Assembly: GCF_041346945.1 (NCBI RefSeq) | Contig: NZ_CP166850.1 | Span: 8,168,501-8,232,500 of the forward strand | Origin: Amycolatopsis sp. cg9 | Lineage (GTDB): Bacteria > Actinomycetota > Actinomycetes > Mycobacteriales > Pseudonocardiaceae | DNA: 64,000 nt | Direction: 5' to 3' | Part shown: positions 33,657-41,797 of the stretch, piece after piece | How positions within the stretch are numbered: position 1 is the first letter of the stretch | How the letters are laid out: each line of letters opens with the position of its first letter | The notes under the pieces: model-generated | Databases searched by the model: none | What the model was told of the DNA's origin: nothing | What the model saw: the letters and a program-made list of their open reading frames with translations, nothing else | Made by a program: the position numbers and the translations under genes

Positions 33657-36219
33657 TGCGGGCGAGCTTGCGGAACCGTTCGCGCCGCTCGCCCGCGGAC
33701 GAGCCGTCGGCGATGTCGTCGTCGAACCACGAGCACAGCGCCGCCCACAGCTGGGCGCGCGCCGCGTGGTCGTCCTCCGCGACCAGGGTGTGCTCGAGTT
33801 CGGCGATGTCGGCGACCAGCTGGTCGAGCCGCTGGTCGCACAATCGCACGTACTCGCGGACGACGACGTTCGCGTCGAGGCCGGTCTTCCCGCGCCGGCC
33901 CGCCGCGCCGCGCAGCTGGGCGTGCAGGCCTTCCTCGCTGTAGAGCGGGAACCCCGAGATCGACCCCGGGTAGCCGGATTCGGCCGACCACTCGCGGAAC
34001 GCGCAGATCGCCTGGTAGCGCGTGTACCAATCCTGTTTGCCGGTGGCCAGCGCGGTCAGCTTCCGCCAGGCGTCGCGGTCGGCGGCGCGCCAGCGGTCGA
34101 CGGTCCGGCTGTCCGGCGCCGGCTCCGCGGGCCGGGTCCGCCAGAAGTGCGCGCGGCAGCCGGCGATCTCGGCGACGAGCTGCCGGACGTAGCCGACCTG
34201 TTCCCACACGTGGGCGCGCTGCGGCCGCAGCGGTGCCGCGCGGTCCGGGGAGAAGGTGACCATCTCGAAGACGCGGAACAGCTCGTGCCCGCGCAGCGCG
34301 GCGAGGTCCGGGTCCTCCCCCATCACCCACGAGCGGCGCTCCGGGAGCCGTCCGCTGTGGCTGATCGTCGCCGCGTGGTAGAGCTCGCGGACCGCCCGGC
34401 GGGCCACTTCGTCGCGCGCTTCGCCTTCCAGGCGGGGATTCCGGGCCCGGTCGCGCAGATCGCGTTCGCCGCGGGGACCGACTTCGAGCATCGCGACGGC
34501 GTACACGCTCGCCGCGTTGTAGCACTCCTCCCACGAGCTGCGGGGCCCGGCGGCTTCGACGGTCTCGTCGAGCGCCCGCGGGTCCGGCGGCCAGCGTCGG
34601 TCCGGGCAGACGTCGGCCAGCCGCTCGCGGCTGGCCGGGTAGGCCGGCTGCGGTTCGGGAACGGCGCCGCTGACCGGCTCGACGTCCGCCATCGCGCGCC
34701 GCAGCACCGCCCAGACCAGAGACAGGTCGAGCGCGCGGTTGGTCAGCTGCTGCCAGCTGCGGCGCCAGCGCCTGCCGAACCGGCGGTAGTCCTCGATGAG
34801 CCGTTCGATCTCGTACTGCGACAGCGCGGCGAAGTACGAGCGCATCTCCGCGGCGCGCTGGTTGTACTCGGCCAGCCGCGCCGGAGTCGCTTCCTGGACG
34901 AGGAGTTCCTCGACCGGCACGCGCAGCACGCGCCGGTGCAGCGCCAGCCGCTTCTCGCGCGGGGTCGGGTACCGCTGGGTCCGGACGTCCAGCTCGACGT
35001 AGCGGCGGAAGCGCAGCTCGATCGCGGCCCGCAGTTCGGTCCGGCGCCGCGCCCGCGCGTCGCCCGGGGCACCCGCGGTGGTGCGCCGGACCCACCAGGA
35101 CCCGGCCACGGAGTCGCCGTGGCCGAGCACGAGCGCGTGCCGGTAGCGGGCGATCAGCAGGGCGACGTCGCGCCAGCGCGCGTCGCGGCGGGGCTGGCGC
35201 GCGAAGTCGGGGCCGATCCACCACCGGGCGAGGGCGGGGTGGCCCCGGCTGCAGACGGTGATCACGTCGTCGTAGGTGGCGAGCGCGTCGAGGTGGAGGT
35301 CGAGCTGCTCCTGGAGGGCGGCGATCTCGAGTCTGATGTAGACGTTGGCCGGATCGAGGCTGACCGCCCGGTAGTACTCGGCGAGCGCTTCGTCGTAGCG
35401 GCGGTAGGTGATGAAGTGGTTGGCGCGCTGGTAGGCGTCGAAGAGCTCGTAGGGGATCTTCGCGTCGCGCCAGGCGGCCCAGTGGATGTTCGTGCGGACG
35501 TACGCGCTGCGCGGGATGACCAGCGCGGCCACGGCGTTCGCCGCGCGGTGCAGCACGCGTGCCCAGTTCTCGTCCTCGATGACCAGCGGGCTGGCGGCGA
35601 AGCGCGGCACGCGGACGAGTTCCAGGATGAGCTGGTAGCGGCCGGTCGTGTTGCCCGGCCGGATCGTGCCGCTGACGGTGAAGGCGGCGGGCGGCTGCGC
35701 GAGCCGGATCAGCTTGGTGGCGGCCTTCCACCAGCCGTCGGCGGAATCGCCGGCGTGCTCGACGATCTGGATGAAGTCGTACGAGCTGCCGACGCCGGGC
35801 ACCGGGGTCGGCGTGTAGAGCCGGGAATCGTTCAGGAACCGCTTGAAGGTGGCGGTCAGTTCGACGGCGGAGTCGATCTCGCGGTCGTGGCTGCCTTCGG
35901 GCCGTTCGTCGGCGAAGAGCCGGATGTCGATCTGGTTGGCCCGGTAGGCGGCGGCTTCGAGACGCGCCTTGCCGACGAAGTACAGCGTCAGGACGACGGA
36001 GACGAGGACGACGGAGGTCTGCAGGACGGTCCAGGTGATGACGCTCGCGACCTTCGGGTCCCGGACGAAGGTCCAGTTCTGGAAGAACGGCAGGTACGGC
36101 ACGACCGCGAACCCGGCGGCGACGAGTCCCGCCGACACGGCCGCCAGCCACCACCTGATCCGGTGGGTCTCGGGCAGTTCGGCCTCGTCGAAGCCGCCGT
36201 GCCGCCGCGCGGACACCAT
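33652..36219 (-). CDS. Large TPR-containing membrane protein, unknown function
   Basis: An 855-residue protein with two N-terminal membrane helices (about 24-45 and 60-83) and a long soluble part. A tetratricopeptide-like pair lies near residues 270-320 (YRRYDEALAEYYRAVSLDPANVYIRLEIA), followed by Arg-rich helices. No catalytic motif is recognised. The topology places the TPR region in the cytoplasm or, less likely, outside. Its TAG stop is the CTAG next to the IS. Codon use matches its neighbours, so it is a resident gene. Confidence 0.75.
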   Translation of the reverse strand: MVSARRHGGFDEAELPETHRIRWWLAAVSAGLVAAGFAVVPYLPFFQNWTFVRDPKVASVITWTVLQTSVVLVSVVLTLYFVGKARLEAAAYRANQIDIRLFADERPEGSHDREIDSAVELTATFKRFLNDSRLYTPTPVPGVGSSYDFIQIVEHAGDSADGWWKAATKLIRLAQPPAAFTVSGTIRPGNTTGRYQLILELVRVPRFAASPLVIEDENWARVLHRAANAVAALVIPRSAYVRTNIHWAAWRDAKIPYELFDAYQRANHFITYRRYDEALAEYYRAVSLDPANVYIRLEIAALQEQLDLHLDALATYDDVITVCSRGHPALARWWIGPDFARQPRRDARWRDVALLIARYRHALVLGHGDSVAGSWWVRRTTAGAPGDARARRRTELRAAIELRFRRYVELDVRTQRYPTPREKRLALHRRVLRVPVEELLVQEATPARLAEYNQRAAEMRSYFAALSQYEIERLIEDYRRFGRRWRRSWQQLTNRALDLSLVWAVLRRAMADVEPVSGAVPEPQPAYPASRERLADVCPDRRWPPDPRALDETVEAAGPRSSWEECYNAASVYAVAMLEVGPRGERDLRDRARNPRLEGEARDEVARRAVRELYHAATISHSGRLPERRSWVMGEDPDLAALRGHELFRVFEMVTFSPDRAAPLRPQRAHVWEQVGYVRQLVAEIAGCRAHFWRTRPAEPAPDSRTVDRWRAADRDAWRKLTALATGKQDWYTRYQAICAFREWSAESGYPGSISGFPLYSEEGLHAQLRGAAGRRGKTGLDANVVVREYVRLCDQRLDQLVADIAELEHTLVAEDDHAARAQLWAALCSWFDDDIADGSSAGERRERFRKLART

Positions 36220-36265
36220 CGATCACCCCCTCGTGTCAGGTTACTCGCGGAGGGGGTGCGTTTCG

Positions 36266-36574
36266 TTACCCCCCGTGATCTGCGAGTTCGGCGATGACCT
36301 GGGCGTGACACGCCTCGGGAACGCACCAGCACCCGAGGCGGCGGCCGCGGAGCGCGGGCAGCAGCGCGAGCAGGTCCGGCCGCGACAGCAGGTGTTCGCG
36401 GTACTTGGCGACGACCTCTTCACGCGACCCGTCCGGGCCGGGCCGGAAGGGACTGGCGAGCTTCGAGCCTTCGAGGTGCCAGCCACCGCGGTGCATCGCG
36501 CGCCCGACGTAGACGACGTCGGCGTAGTCCGGGTCGTCCCGGTGGCCCTTCAGGTTGACGACCGTGGTGGGCAT
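36266..36574 (-). CDS. DUF4326 family protein
   Basis: A 102-residue protein matching the DUF4326 pattern: TTVVNLKG at the start, VYVGR, KLASPFRPG and RGRRLGCWCVPEACHAQVI near the end. The conserved CWC...CH cluster may bind a metal. Family function is unknown; relatives occur in phages and chromosomes. AGGAGG lies four bases before the ATG. Confidence 0.83.
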   Translation of the reverse strand: MPTTVVNLKGHRDDPDYADVVYVGRAMHRGGWHLEGSKLASPFRPGPDGSREEVVAKYREHLLSRPDLLALLPALRGRRLGCWCVPEACHAQVIAELADHGG

Positions 36575-36644
36575 GCGACCTCCTGGTGACCCGGTCTGCG
36601 ACCCATGATGCCCCGGCCCCCGGCGCCGGGGTCGGTGGCCCACC

Positions 36645-36684
36645 TAGTGCACATGCACTATGCTGGAGGTTCACGGTTGAGCCG
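36645..36684 (+). promoter_or_regulatory. Palindromic operator, -10 element and conserved leader of STAS gene
   Basis: TAGTGCA-CA-TGCACTA (perfect 7-bp arms) overlaps a -10-like TATGCT. Ten bases later comes ACGGTTGAGCCGTCAGCC, nearly identical to the leader of the STAS-kinase-phosphatase operon near 13940. The dyad suggests a dimeric repressor; the leader element suggests a shared RNA or downstream promoter signal. Confidence 0.5.
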
Positions 36685-36793
36685 TCAGCCGCCTCCGGAC
36701 GCTCCGCGCCCCGGGTCGGCAGCCTGCCTTTCCCCCGGTACCGCGTCCCGGACGTCCGGTTCGCCCCGCAGCCCGAGGAAAGGGTGTGCCGCG

Positions 36794-37168
36794 ATGGTTC
36801 CCCAGCCCCGCTCGGCCGACCACGAGCTCATCTCCGCCGGCGGTCACATGTCCCTGCACCTGCGCCACCCCCGCTCGCGCACGGTGCTCGTCGAGGTGGG
36901 CGGCGAGGTCGACCTCTGCACCGCGCGCCGGTTGGACGAAGTCCTCCAGGCGCGCATCCACGACCGGGTCGACGAGGTCGTCATCGACCTCTCCGCGGTC
37001 ACGTTCTTCTCCGTCGCCGGCCTGAACTCCCTGCTGCGGGCCCAGCTGCTCGCCGACGCGGCGGGCGCGCACCTGAGCGTCGACGCCGGGCAATCGCGCG
37101 CGGTCCGGCGGCTGTTCACGCTGCTCCCGGCGGACTTCGACGACGTCGCGGCGAACGTCCGGCCCTGA
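36794..37168 (+). CDS. STAS-domain anti-sigma factor antagonist-like protein
   Basis: A 124-residue STAS protein (LVEVGGEVDLCTARRLDEVL, VVIDLSAVTFFSVAGLNSLL). The usual DSSG at the phosphorylation loop is FSVAG, keeping one serine. It may be a variant antagonist. The internal ATG was chosen because AGGAAAGGG precedes it and the domain starts just after; upstream in-frame codons fall in the promoter. The leader resembles that of the other STAS operon. The convergent response regulator ends five bases downstream. Confidence 0.8.
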   Translation: MVPQPRSADHELISAGGHMSLHLRHPRSRTVLVEVGGEVDLCTARRLDEVLQARIHDRVDEVVIDLSAVTFFSVAGLNSLLRAQLLADAAGAHLSVDAGQSRAVRRLFTLLPADFDDVAANVRP

Positions 37169-37172
37169 CCGC

Positions 37173-37553
37173 TCACGGGGCCGGCTGACCGCCCAGCCGC
37201 CGGACGGCTTCGACGATGACCCGGTTGGGCGCGCCCTTCACCAGGTACTCGGTGACGCCGGCCGCCGCGAGCCCGGCGATCGAGGCCCGGTCGGCGTAGG
37301 CCGAGAAAGCCAAGATCGCGGTGCCCGGGCTGCACCGGGCGATCTCCCGCGCCGCCCGCGCCCCGCCGCCACCGGGCATCCGGACGTCGAGCACGGCGAC
37401 GGCGGGCCGGTGCCGCTCGGCGAGGCGGATCGCCTCGTCGGCGTCGCCCGCCACCGCGACCACGGCGATGCCGGGCTCGTCCTCGAGGACCTCCTTGAGG
37501 ACGTCGCGGATCATCGCGTCGTCGTCGGAGATCAGCACCCGCAGCTCGGTCAT
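37173..37553 (-). CDS. Single-domain response regulator (receiver only)
   Basis: A 126-residue CheY-like receiver with acidic pocket Asp10-Asp12, phosphoacceptor Asp56 (VAVLDVRMPGG) and Lys106 (LVKG). There is no output domain, so it must act through protein contact or as a phosphate sink. Its ATG overlaps the stop of the upstream kinase gene, making a cognate pair. Confidence 0.88.
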   Translation of the reverse strand: MTELRVLISDDDAMIRDVLKEVLEDEPGIAVVAVAGDADEAIRLAERHRPAVAVLDVRMPGGGGARAAREIARCSPGTAILAFSAYADRASIAGLAAAGVTEYLVKGAPNRVIVEAVRRLGGQPAP

Positions 37554-38971
37554 GGTTCGAGTCCCGTCACGTCGGGCAGCGCCGGCAGCCAGAACTCCAC
37601 GGTCGTCCCCTCGCCGGGCGTGCTCGTCAGCGAAAGCCAGCCGTGCGCCGCTTCGGCCCGCTCACGCATTTCGACCAGCCCGAAGTGGCCGGCCCCGGCT
37701 TCACCGGTGGCCGTGCCGACGCCGTCGTCGGTGATCCGCACCCGCGTTCCGTTGTCCACTGTGGACAGGGTGAGGTCGATCCTGGTGGCCCGGGCGTGCT
37801 TGTGGACGTTGCTGAGCGCCTCCTGGCAGATGCGGTACGCGGTGATCGCCGCCTCCGGGGACGGCTCGGCGGTCAGCTCGTCGCGCACCGAGTGCGCCAG
37901 GTCCGCCCGGCCCGCGACGTCGTCGACGTAGGCGGAGACCGCTTCCACGAGACCGTGGCGGTCCAGCTCGGGCGGCCGCAGCCGGGACACCAGGCCGCGC
38001 AGCCGCGCGATGGCGGCCTGCACCGAATCGTCGAGCGCTTCGACCGCGGTCGCCGCCGGTTCCGGCAGCCGGGAAGCGAGCAGCTGCAGGCGCATGCCGA
38101 CGGCGACCATGGACTGGATCGACTCGTCGTGGACGTCCCAGGCGATCCGGCGCCGCTCCACTTCCTGGGCCTCCACGAGGTGCCCGACCAGCCGGCCGCG
38201 GTCCCGCAGGGCCTGCTCGGCGGTGCGGCGCTCGGTCATGTCGCGGGTGACCTTGCCGAAGCCCTGCAGCCGGCCCCGGTCGTCCAGCAGCGCGGTGATC
38301 ACGACGTTCGCCCAGAACCGGGTGCCGTCCTTGCGGACCCGCCACCCCTCGTCCTCCAACCGGCCCTCCGCGGCCGCCACTTCCAGTTCCCAGCCGGGTT
38401 TTCCCGCGGCCACGTCTTCGGCGGGGTAGAACACCGAAAAGTGCTGCCCGACGATCTCCTCCGCCGCATACCCCTTGATCCGCTCCGCCCCGGCGTTCCA
38501 GCTCGAAATCCGCCCCGCCGGGTCCAGCACGAAGATCGCGTAGTCGACCACGCTCTGCACGAGCAGGCGGAACCGTTCTTCGCTTTCCCGCAGGGCGACT
38601 TCGGCCGCCCGGCGGTCCGTCATGTCGCGGGTGACCTTCCCGAACCCCTTCAACTGACCCCGATCGTCGTACAGCGCCGTGATCACCACGTTCGCCCAGA
38701 ACCGGGTGCCGTCCTTGCGCACCCGCCACCCCTCGTCCTCCAGCCGCCCCTCCGCGGCCGCCACTTCCAGTTCCCAGCCGGGTTTCCCGGCCGCGACGTC
38801 TTCCGCCGGGTAGAACACCGAAAAGTGCTGCCCGACGATCTCCTCCGCCGCATACCCCTTGATCCGCTCCGCCCCGGCGTTCCAGCTCGAAATCCGGCCC
38901 TCCGGCTCCAGCATGAAGATCGCGTAGTCGAGCACCCCCTGCACCAGCAGGCGGAACCGGTCGTCGTCCAT
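37550..38971 (-). CDS. Dual-PAS sensor histidine kinase (NarL-type)
   Basis: A 473-residue soluble kinase: PAS1 (about 5-125), PAS2 (about 133-253), HisKA_3 dimerisation domain with His281 (RRRIAWDVHDES) and a C-terminal GHKL ATPase (ALSNVHKHA, DDGVG, GHFGLVEM). There is no membrane segment. The two PAS domains are almost identical in protein and DNA, pointing to a recent internal duplication. The receiver-only regulator follows with a four-base overlap, and a LuxR-type regulator that suits NarL-type kinases lies 500 bp upstream. Confidence 0.9.
   Translation of the reverse strand: MDDDRFRLLVQGVLDYAIFMLEPEGRISSWNAGAERIKGYAAEEIVGQHFSVFYPAEDVAAGKPGWELEVAAAEGRLEDEGWRVRKDGTRFWANVVITALYDDRGQLKGFGKVTRDMTDRRAAEVALRESEERFRLLVQSVVDYAIFVLDPAGRISSWNAGAERIKGYAAEEIVGQHFSVFYPAEDVAAGKPGWELEVAAAEGRLEDEGWRVRKDGTRFWANVVITALLDDRGRLQGFGKVTRDMTERRTAEQALRDRGRLVGHLVEAQEVERRRIAWDVHDESIQSMVAVGMRLQLLASRLPEPAATAVEALDDSVQAAIARLRGLVSRLRPPELDRHGLVEAVSAYVDDVAGRADLAHSVRDELTAEPSPEAAITAYRICQEALSNVHKHARATRIDLTLSTVDNGTRVRITDDGVGTATGEAGAGHFGLVEMRERAEAAHGWLSLTSTPGEGTTVEFWLPALPDVTGLEP
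38192..38959 (-). repeat. Tandem 384-bp duplication encoding two PAS domains
   Basis: Two head-to-tail copies (roughly 38576-38959 and 38192-38575), each 128 codons. Long stretches such as ISSWNAGAERIKGYAAEEIV and the following 60 residues are identical in both copies, with few silent changes. The similarity implies recent duplication or gene conversion. Confidence 0.85.
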
Positions 38972-39023
38972 GGGGCAACTCTGCCGGATCGCCGCGCGCC
39001 CGGCACGGCGCGTTCCCGGCCGC

Positions 39024-39422
39024 TCACCCGGCGAGTTCGGCCGAAGTCGCTGGCAGCGCGCACCAGACGACCTTCCCGCGGCCGTGGCGCCTGGTCCCCC
39101 ACGCGGAGGAGAGGCGCTCCACCAGTGCGAGACCCCAGCCGCCGTCCGCGTCGGCGGGCCGCCGCACGGGCAGCGCCGGATCGTCGTCGAACACCTCGAT
39201 GCGGATCTGCCCGCCGGTCACCACCAGCCGCAGCACCGGGCGGCCGCGACCGTGGCGCAGCGCGTTGGTCACGAGCTCGGTGACGAGCAGCTGCGCGTCG
39301 TCGGCCACGGCGCTGTTCGCCCACGCGCGCAGCGTCAGCCGCGTGAACCGGCGCACGAGGGCCAGTCCGCCCGCCAAGCCGGGCAGGGCGCACTCCGCGG
39401 TGAGCGGGGCCTGGGTGTCCAC
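39024..39422 (-). CDS. RsbW-like ATP-binding protein
   Basis: A 132-residue GHKL domain protein: N box LLVTELVTNALRHG, G1 FDDDP, G2 GGWGLALVE. It is of the stand-alone serine-kinase/anti-sigma type common in actinobacteria. A STAS gene lies about 2 kb away in the same signalling cluster and could be its partner. The GTG start has a weak ribosome site. Confidence 0.83.
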   Translation of the reverse strand: MDTQAPLTAECALPGLAGGLALVRRFTRLTLRAWANSAVADDAQLLVTELVTNALRHGRGRPVLRLVVTGGQIRIEVFDDDPALPVRRPADADGGWGLALVERLSSAWGTRRHGRGKVVWCALPATSAELAG

Positions 39423-39494
39423 GCCGTCCAGCCTCGCCGACGGCGCGGTGCCGCACGAGATGCAACCGCCCGGCCGTGGACTGGTGCACCTGCA

Positions 39495-40139
39495 TCAGCC
39501 GATGAGGCCCTCCCGCCGGGCCACGGCGACGGCTTCGAGCTTCGAGCGCGCGCCGAGCTTCTCCAGCACGCGCTGCACATGGTTGCGGGTGGTGTTGCGC
39601 GACACGCCCAGCCGCAGGGCGATCTCGTCGGTGGTCGCGCCTTCGCCCAGCAGGTCGAGGGTCTGGCGTTCCCGGGCGGTCAGCGCCGTGCCGACCGCGG
39701 GAACGCGGCCGGTGAGCCGGTCGAAGACGCCGGGCAGCAGTTCCGGCTCGAAGACCACACCGCCGGCGGCCACGTCACGGACGGCGGACTCCAGCACGCC
39801 CAGCTGCGACGACTTGAACAGCAGCCCGGCACCGCCCGCCTTCGCCACCTGCGCGGCGATCGCCGGGGTCGCGTCGCCGGTCAGCACCAGCACGCGGGCG
39901 CCGCCGGCCGAGAGGTCCGCGATGACGCCCAGCGCGTCGCCGTCGGAGAGCCGCCGGTCCAGCAGCACGACGTCCGGGTGGTGCTCGCGCGCGTCGGCGA
40001 GCGCCTCCGCCCGGGAGCGCGCGCGGGCGACCACGGTGATCCCGTCGGCGCGGTCGAGGGCCAGCTGCAACGCCTCGGCCACCATGTCGTGGTCCTCCAC
40101 CAGGAGGACGCGGACGGGGTGGGGCTCATCGGCGGTCAC
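39495..40139 (-). CDS. LuxR/NarL-type response regulator
   Basis: A 214-residue regulator: receiver domain (about 8-125; phosphoacceptor Asp in VVLLDRRLSDGD) and a C-terminal LuxR helix-turn-helix (LTARERQTLDLLGEGATTDE, then VSRNTTRNHVQRVLEKLGA). AAGGA lies five bases before the GTG. The dual-PAS kinase downstream is the most likely partner, though not in the same overlap chain. Confidence 0.88.
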   Translation of the reverse strand: MTADEPHPVRVLLVEDHDMVAEALQLALDRADGITVVARARSRAEALADAREHHPDVVLLDRRLSDGDALGVIADLSAGGARVLVLTGDATPAIAAQVAKAGGAGLLFKSSQLGVLESAVRDVAAGGVVFEPELLPGVFDRLTGRVPAVGTALTARERQTLDLLGEGATTDEIALRLGVSRNTTRNHVQRVLEKLGARSKLEAVAVARREGLIG

Positions 40140-40207
40140 GGGCTTCCTTCGGGGGAACGGGGCGCGGCCCGCTCATCCTAAGTGCCCGGCGGACTCCCGT
40201 CCTGCGA

Positions 40208-40672
40208 TCACCAGGCCGTGGAGCTCGGCCGGAGCAAGCCCTCCGGGCCGGTGACCGGCAGCCGGTCGACCAGGTCTTCGTGGTGACCCGGCTGCCGGAA
40301 CACTGGCGGCGGGAACGTGCCGGCGGGCGGCCCGGTGCACCGCAGCGCGTCGACGAACCCGGCGACCGCACGCGGGGGTGGCACGACTTCGGCGCCGCCG
40401 AGGTAGCCGAGGACCTCGGCCGCGCCGCCGCTCTCGGGTTCGACCTCCGCCGACCAGCCGTGCACCTCGTCCCAGATCAGGGCCAGGTCGTGCGCGGGCA
40501 GGTCCGGGAGCGTGCGGTCGAGCGCCACGTACCCGGAGCTGGGCACGTCGAGGTCGAGCGAACACGACTCGAACCCGACGCCGACCGCGCGGGCTACCCG
40601 GGCCAGGTAGGCCCGCAGCCCGCGGGCGAAGTGGTATTCGATGTCCTTGCCGAAGCCGATGAGCGCGTTCAT
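40208..40672 (-). CDS. DUF6292 family protein
   Basis: A 154-residue protein with the actinobacterial DUF6292 core (YLARVARAVG, then LDVPSSGYVALDRTLPDLPA and LALIWDEVHGWSAEVE). Function unknown; the family is confined to actinobacteria. The internal ATG was chosen over one 60 bp upstream because the longer N-terminus overlaps a hairpin and lacks family similarity. Confidence 0.75.
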   Translation of the reverse strand: MNALIGFGKDIEYHFARGLRAYLARVARAVGVGFESCSLDLDVPSSGYVALDRTLPDLPAHDLALIWDEVHGWSAEVEPESGGAAEVLGYLGGAEVVPPPRAVAGFVDALRCTGPPAGTFPPPVFRQPGHHEDLVDRLPVTGPEGLLRPSSTAW

Positions 40673-40708
40673 GGTCCCGCCTTCCCGGCGCGGGATACCC
40701 CGCCGGGT

Positions 40709-40734
40709 GAACGACCACACTTTCGTGGTCATTC
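40709..40734 (-). terminator. Hairpin at the end of the RraA-like gene
   Basis: GAACGACCAC pairs with GTGGTCATTC (one mismatch) around ACTTTC, overlapping the RraA-like stop codon and preceding the DUF6292 gene. It may terminate or attenuate read-through. Confidence 0.4.
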
Positions 40735-41436
40735 TTCGATGGCACCGCCGACGGCCCGCAGGTGCGCCCGGAACGTCAGGCCGGGGTCCGCTTCCCGCGC
40801 GGCGAGGAACTCCGCGAAGCGCACCTGTTGCCGCAGCGGCTCGCCGTCGCGGATCCGGTCGGCCTGGCGGCGCTCGGTGTCGCGGATCCCCTCGGCGAGC
40901 GCGAACAGCTCCCCGGCGCGGGTGAGCGGGACGAAGAGGACGCCGTCGTCGTCGCCCAGCACGAGGTCCGACGGCCCGATCCGCCAGGTGCCGACGACCG
41001 CTTCGGCCAGGCCGCCGTCGACGCGGGGGCCGACGGTGAGCGGGCCGGTCGGGAGGGAGCCGAGGCTGAACACCGGGAGCCCGATGGCCCGGATGTCCGC
41101 GGTGTCGCGGTGCAGGCCCCAGATCAGCACCCCGGAGAGCCCGGCGGCGCGCGCCTCCAGCACCACGAGGTCCCCGACGCAGGCTTCGTCGAGGCGGCCG
41201 CCGTTGTCCACGACCAGCACCCCACCGCCGGCCGCGGTTTCGAAGGCTTCCAGGAAGACATCGACGCTGCCGACGTGCCGGGCCGGGACCGCCGGCCCGA
41301 ACAGGCGGTCACCGGGCACCACCGAGCGCGTCGGCGCCGGGGCGCAGCGCACCGGCAGCCCGGCCCGGATGCACGCGTCGGCGAGGTGGGCGGTGGTCAG
41401 CGCCGTGAAACGCTGCCTGAGTCCTTCGAGCTCCAT
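40729..41436 (-). CDS. RraA/HMG-aldolase family protein
   Basis: A 235-residue RraA-like protein. Family motifs: LTTAHLADA near the N-terminus, VDNGGRLDEACVGDL, and GLHRDTADIRAIGLPVFSLG with the conserved Arg-Asp pair. Members are divalent-metal-dependent class II aldolases/decarboxylases of 4-hydroxy-2-oxoacids; RraA itself lacks lyase activity. The start lies 13 bp after the CutA stop, and a 16-bp hairpin (CCTGAC-CTTA-GTCAGG) covers the junction, suggesting translational coupling. Confidence 0.83.
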   Translation of the reverse strand: MELEGLRQRFTALTTAHLADACIRAGLPVRCAPAPTRSVVPGDRLFGPAVPARHVGSVDVFLEAFETAAGGGVLVVDNGGRLDEACVGDLVVLEARAAGLSGVLIWGLHRDTADIRAIGLPVFSLGSLPTGPLTVGPRVDGGLAEAVVGTWRIGPSDLVLGDDDGVLFVPLTRAGELFALAEGIRDTERRQADRIRDGEPLRQQVRFAEFLAAREADPGLTFRAHLRAVGGAIEE

Positions 41437-41449
41437 TCCCTGACCTTAG

Positions 41450-41788
41450 TCAGGAAACAGGGTCCTGGCCACGGGTTTCGGCGGTCAGCCAGGCGAGGTA
41501 CCCGGCGCTGCCGCCGACGATCGGCGTGGCGATCACCTCCGGCAGGTCGTAGCCGTGCAGCTGCCGAAGGCGCTCGGTCAGCGCCGGCACGCGGTCGGCG
41601 GTCGTCTTGATTTCGACGCGCCACTCCTGATCGGTCTGCACCTCGCCCTCCCACCGGTAGACGCTGGTGATCGGGCCGACGACCTGGGCGCAGGCCCCCA
41701 GCCGTCCCGCCACCGCCTGCACGGCGAGCTCCCGCGCCGCCGCTTCCGAGTCCGTCGTGGACGTCACGATCACGTGCTCCGCCGCCAT
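41450..41788 (-). CDS. cutA: CutA1 divalent-ion tolerance protein
   Basis: A 112-residue CutA1 protein: VIVTSTTDSEAAARELA at the start, LGACAQVVGPITSVYRWEGEV and ATPIVGGSAGYLAWL. CutA1 is a very stable trimeric ferredoxin-like protein linked to metal tolerance; its precise role is unclear. It lies between the MFS and RraA-like genes with gaps of 9 and 13 bp, so all three probably share a transcript. Confidence 0.92.
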   Translation of the reverse strand: MAAEHVIVTSTTDSEAAARELAVQAVAGRLGACAQVVGPITSVYRWEGEVQTDQEWRVEIKTTADRVPALTERLRQLHGYDLPEVIATPIVGGSAGYLAWLTAETRGQDPVS

Positions 41789-41797
41789 GCCGCGAGG

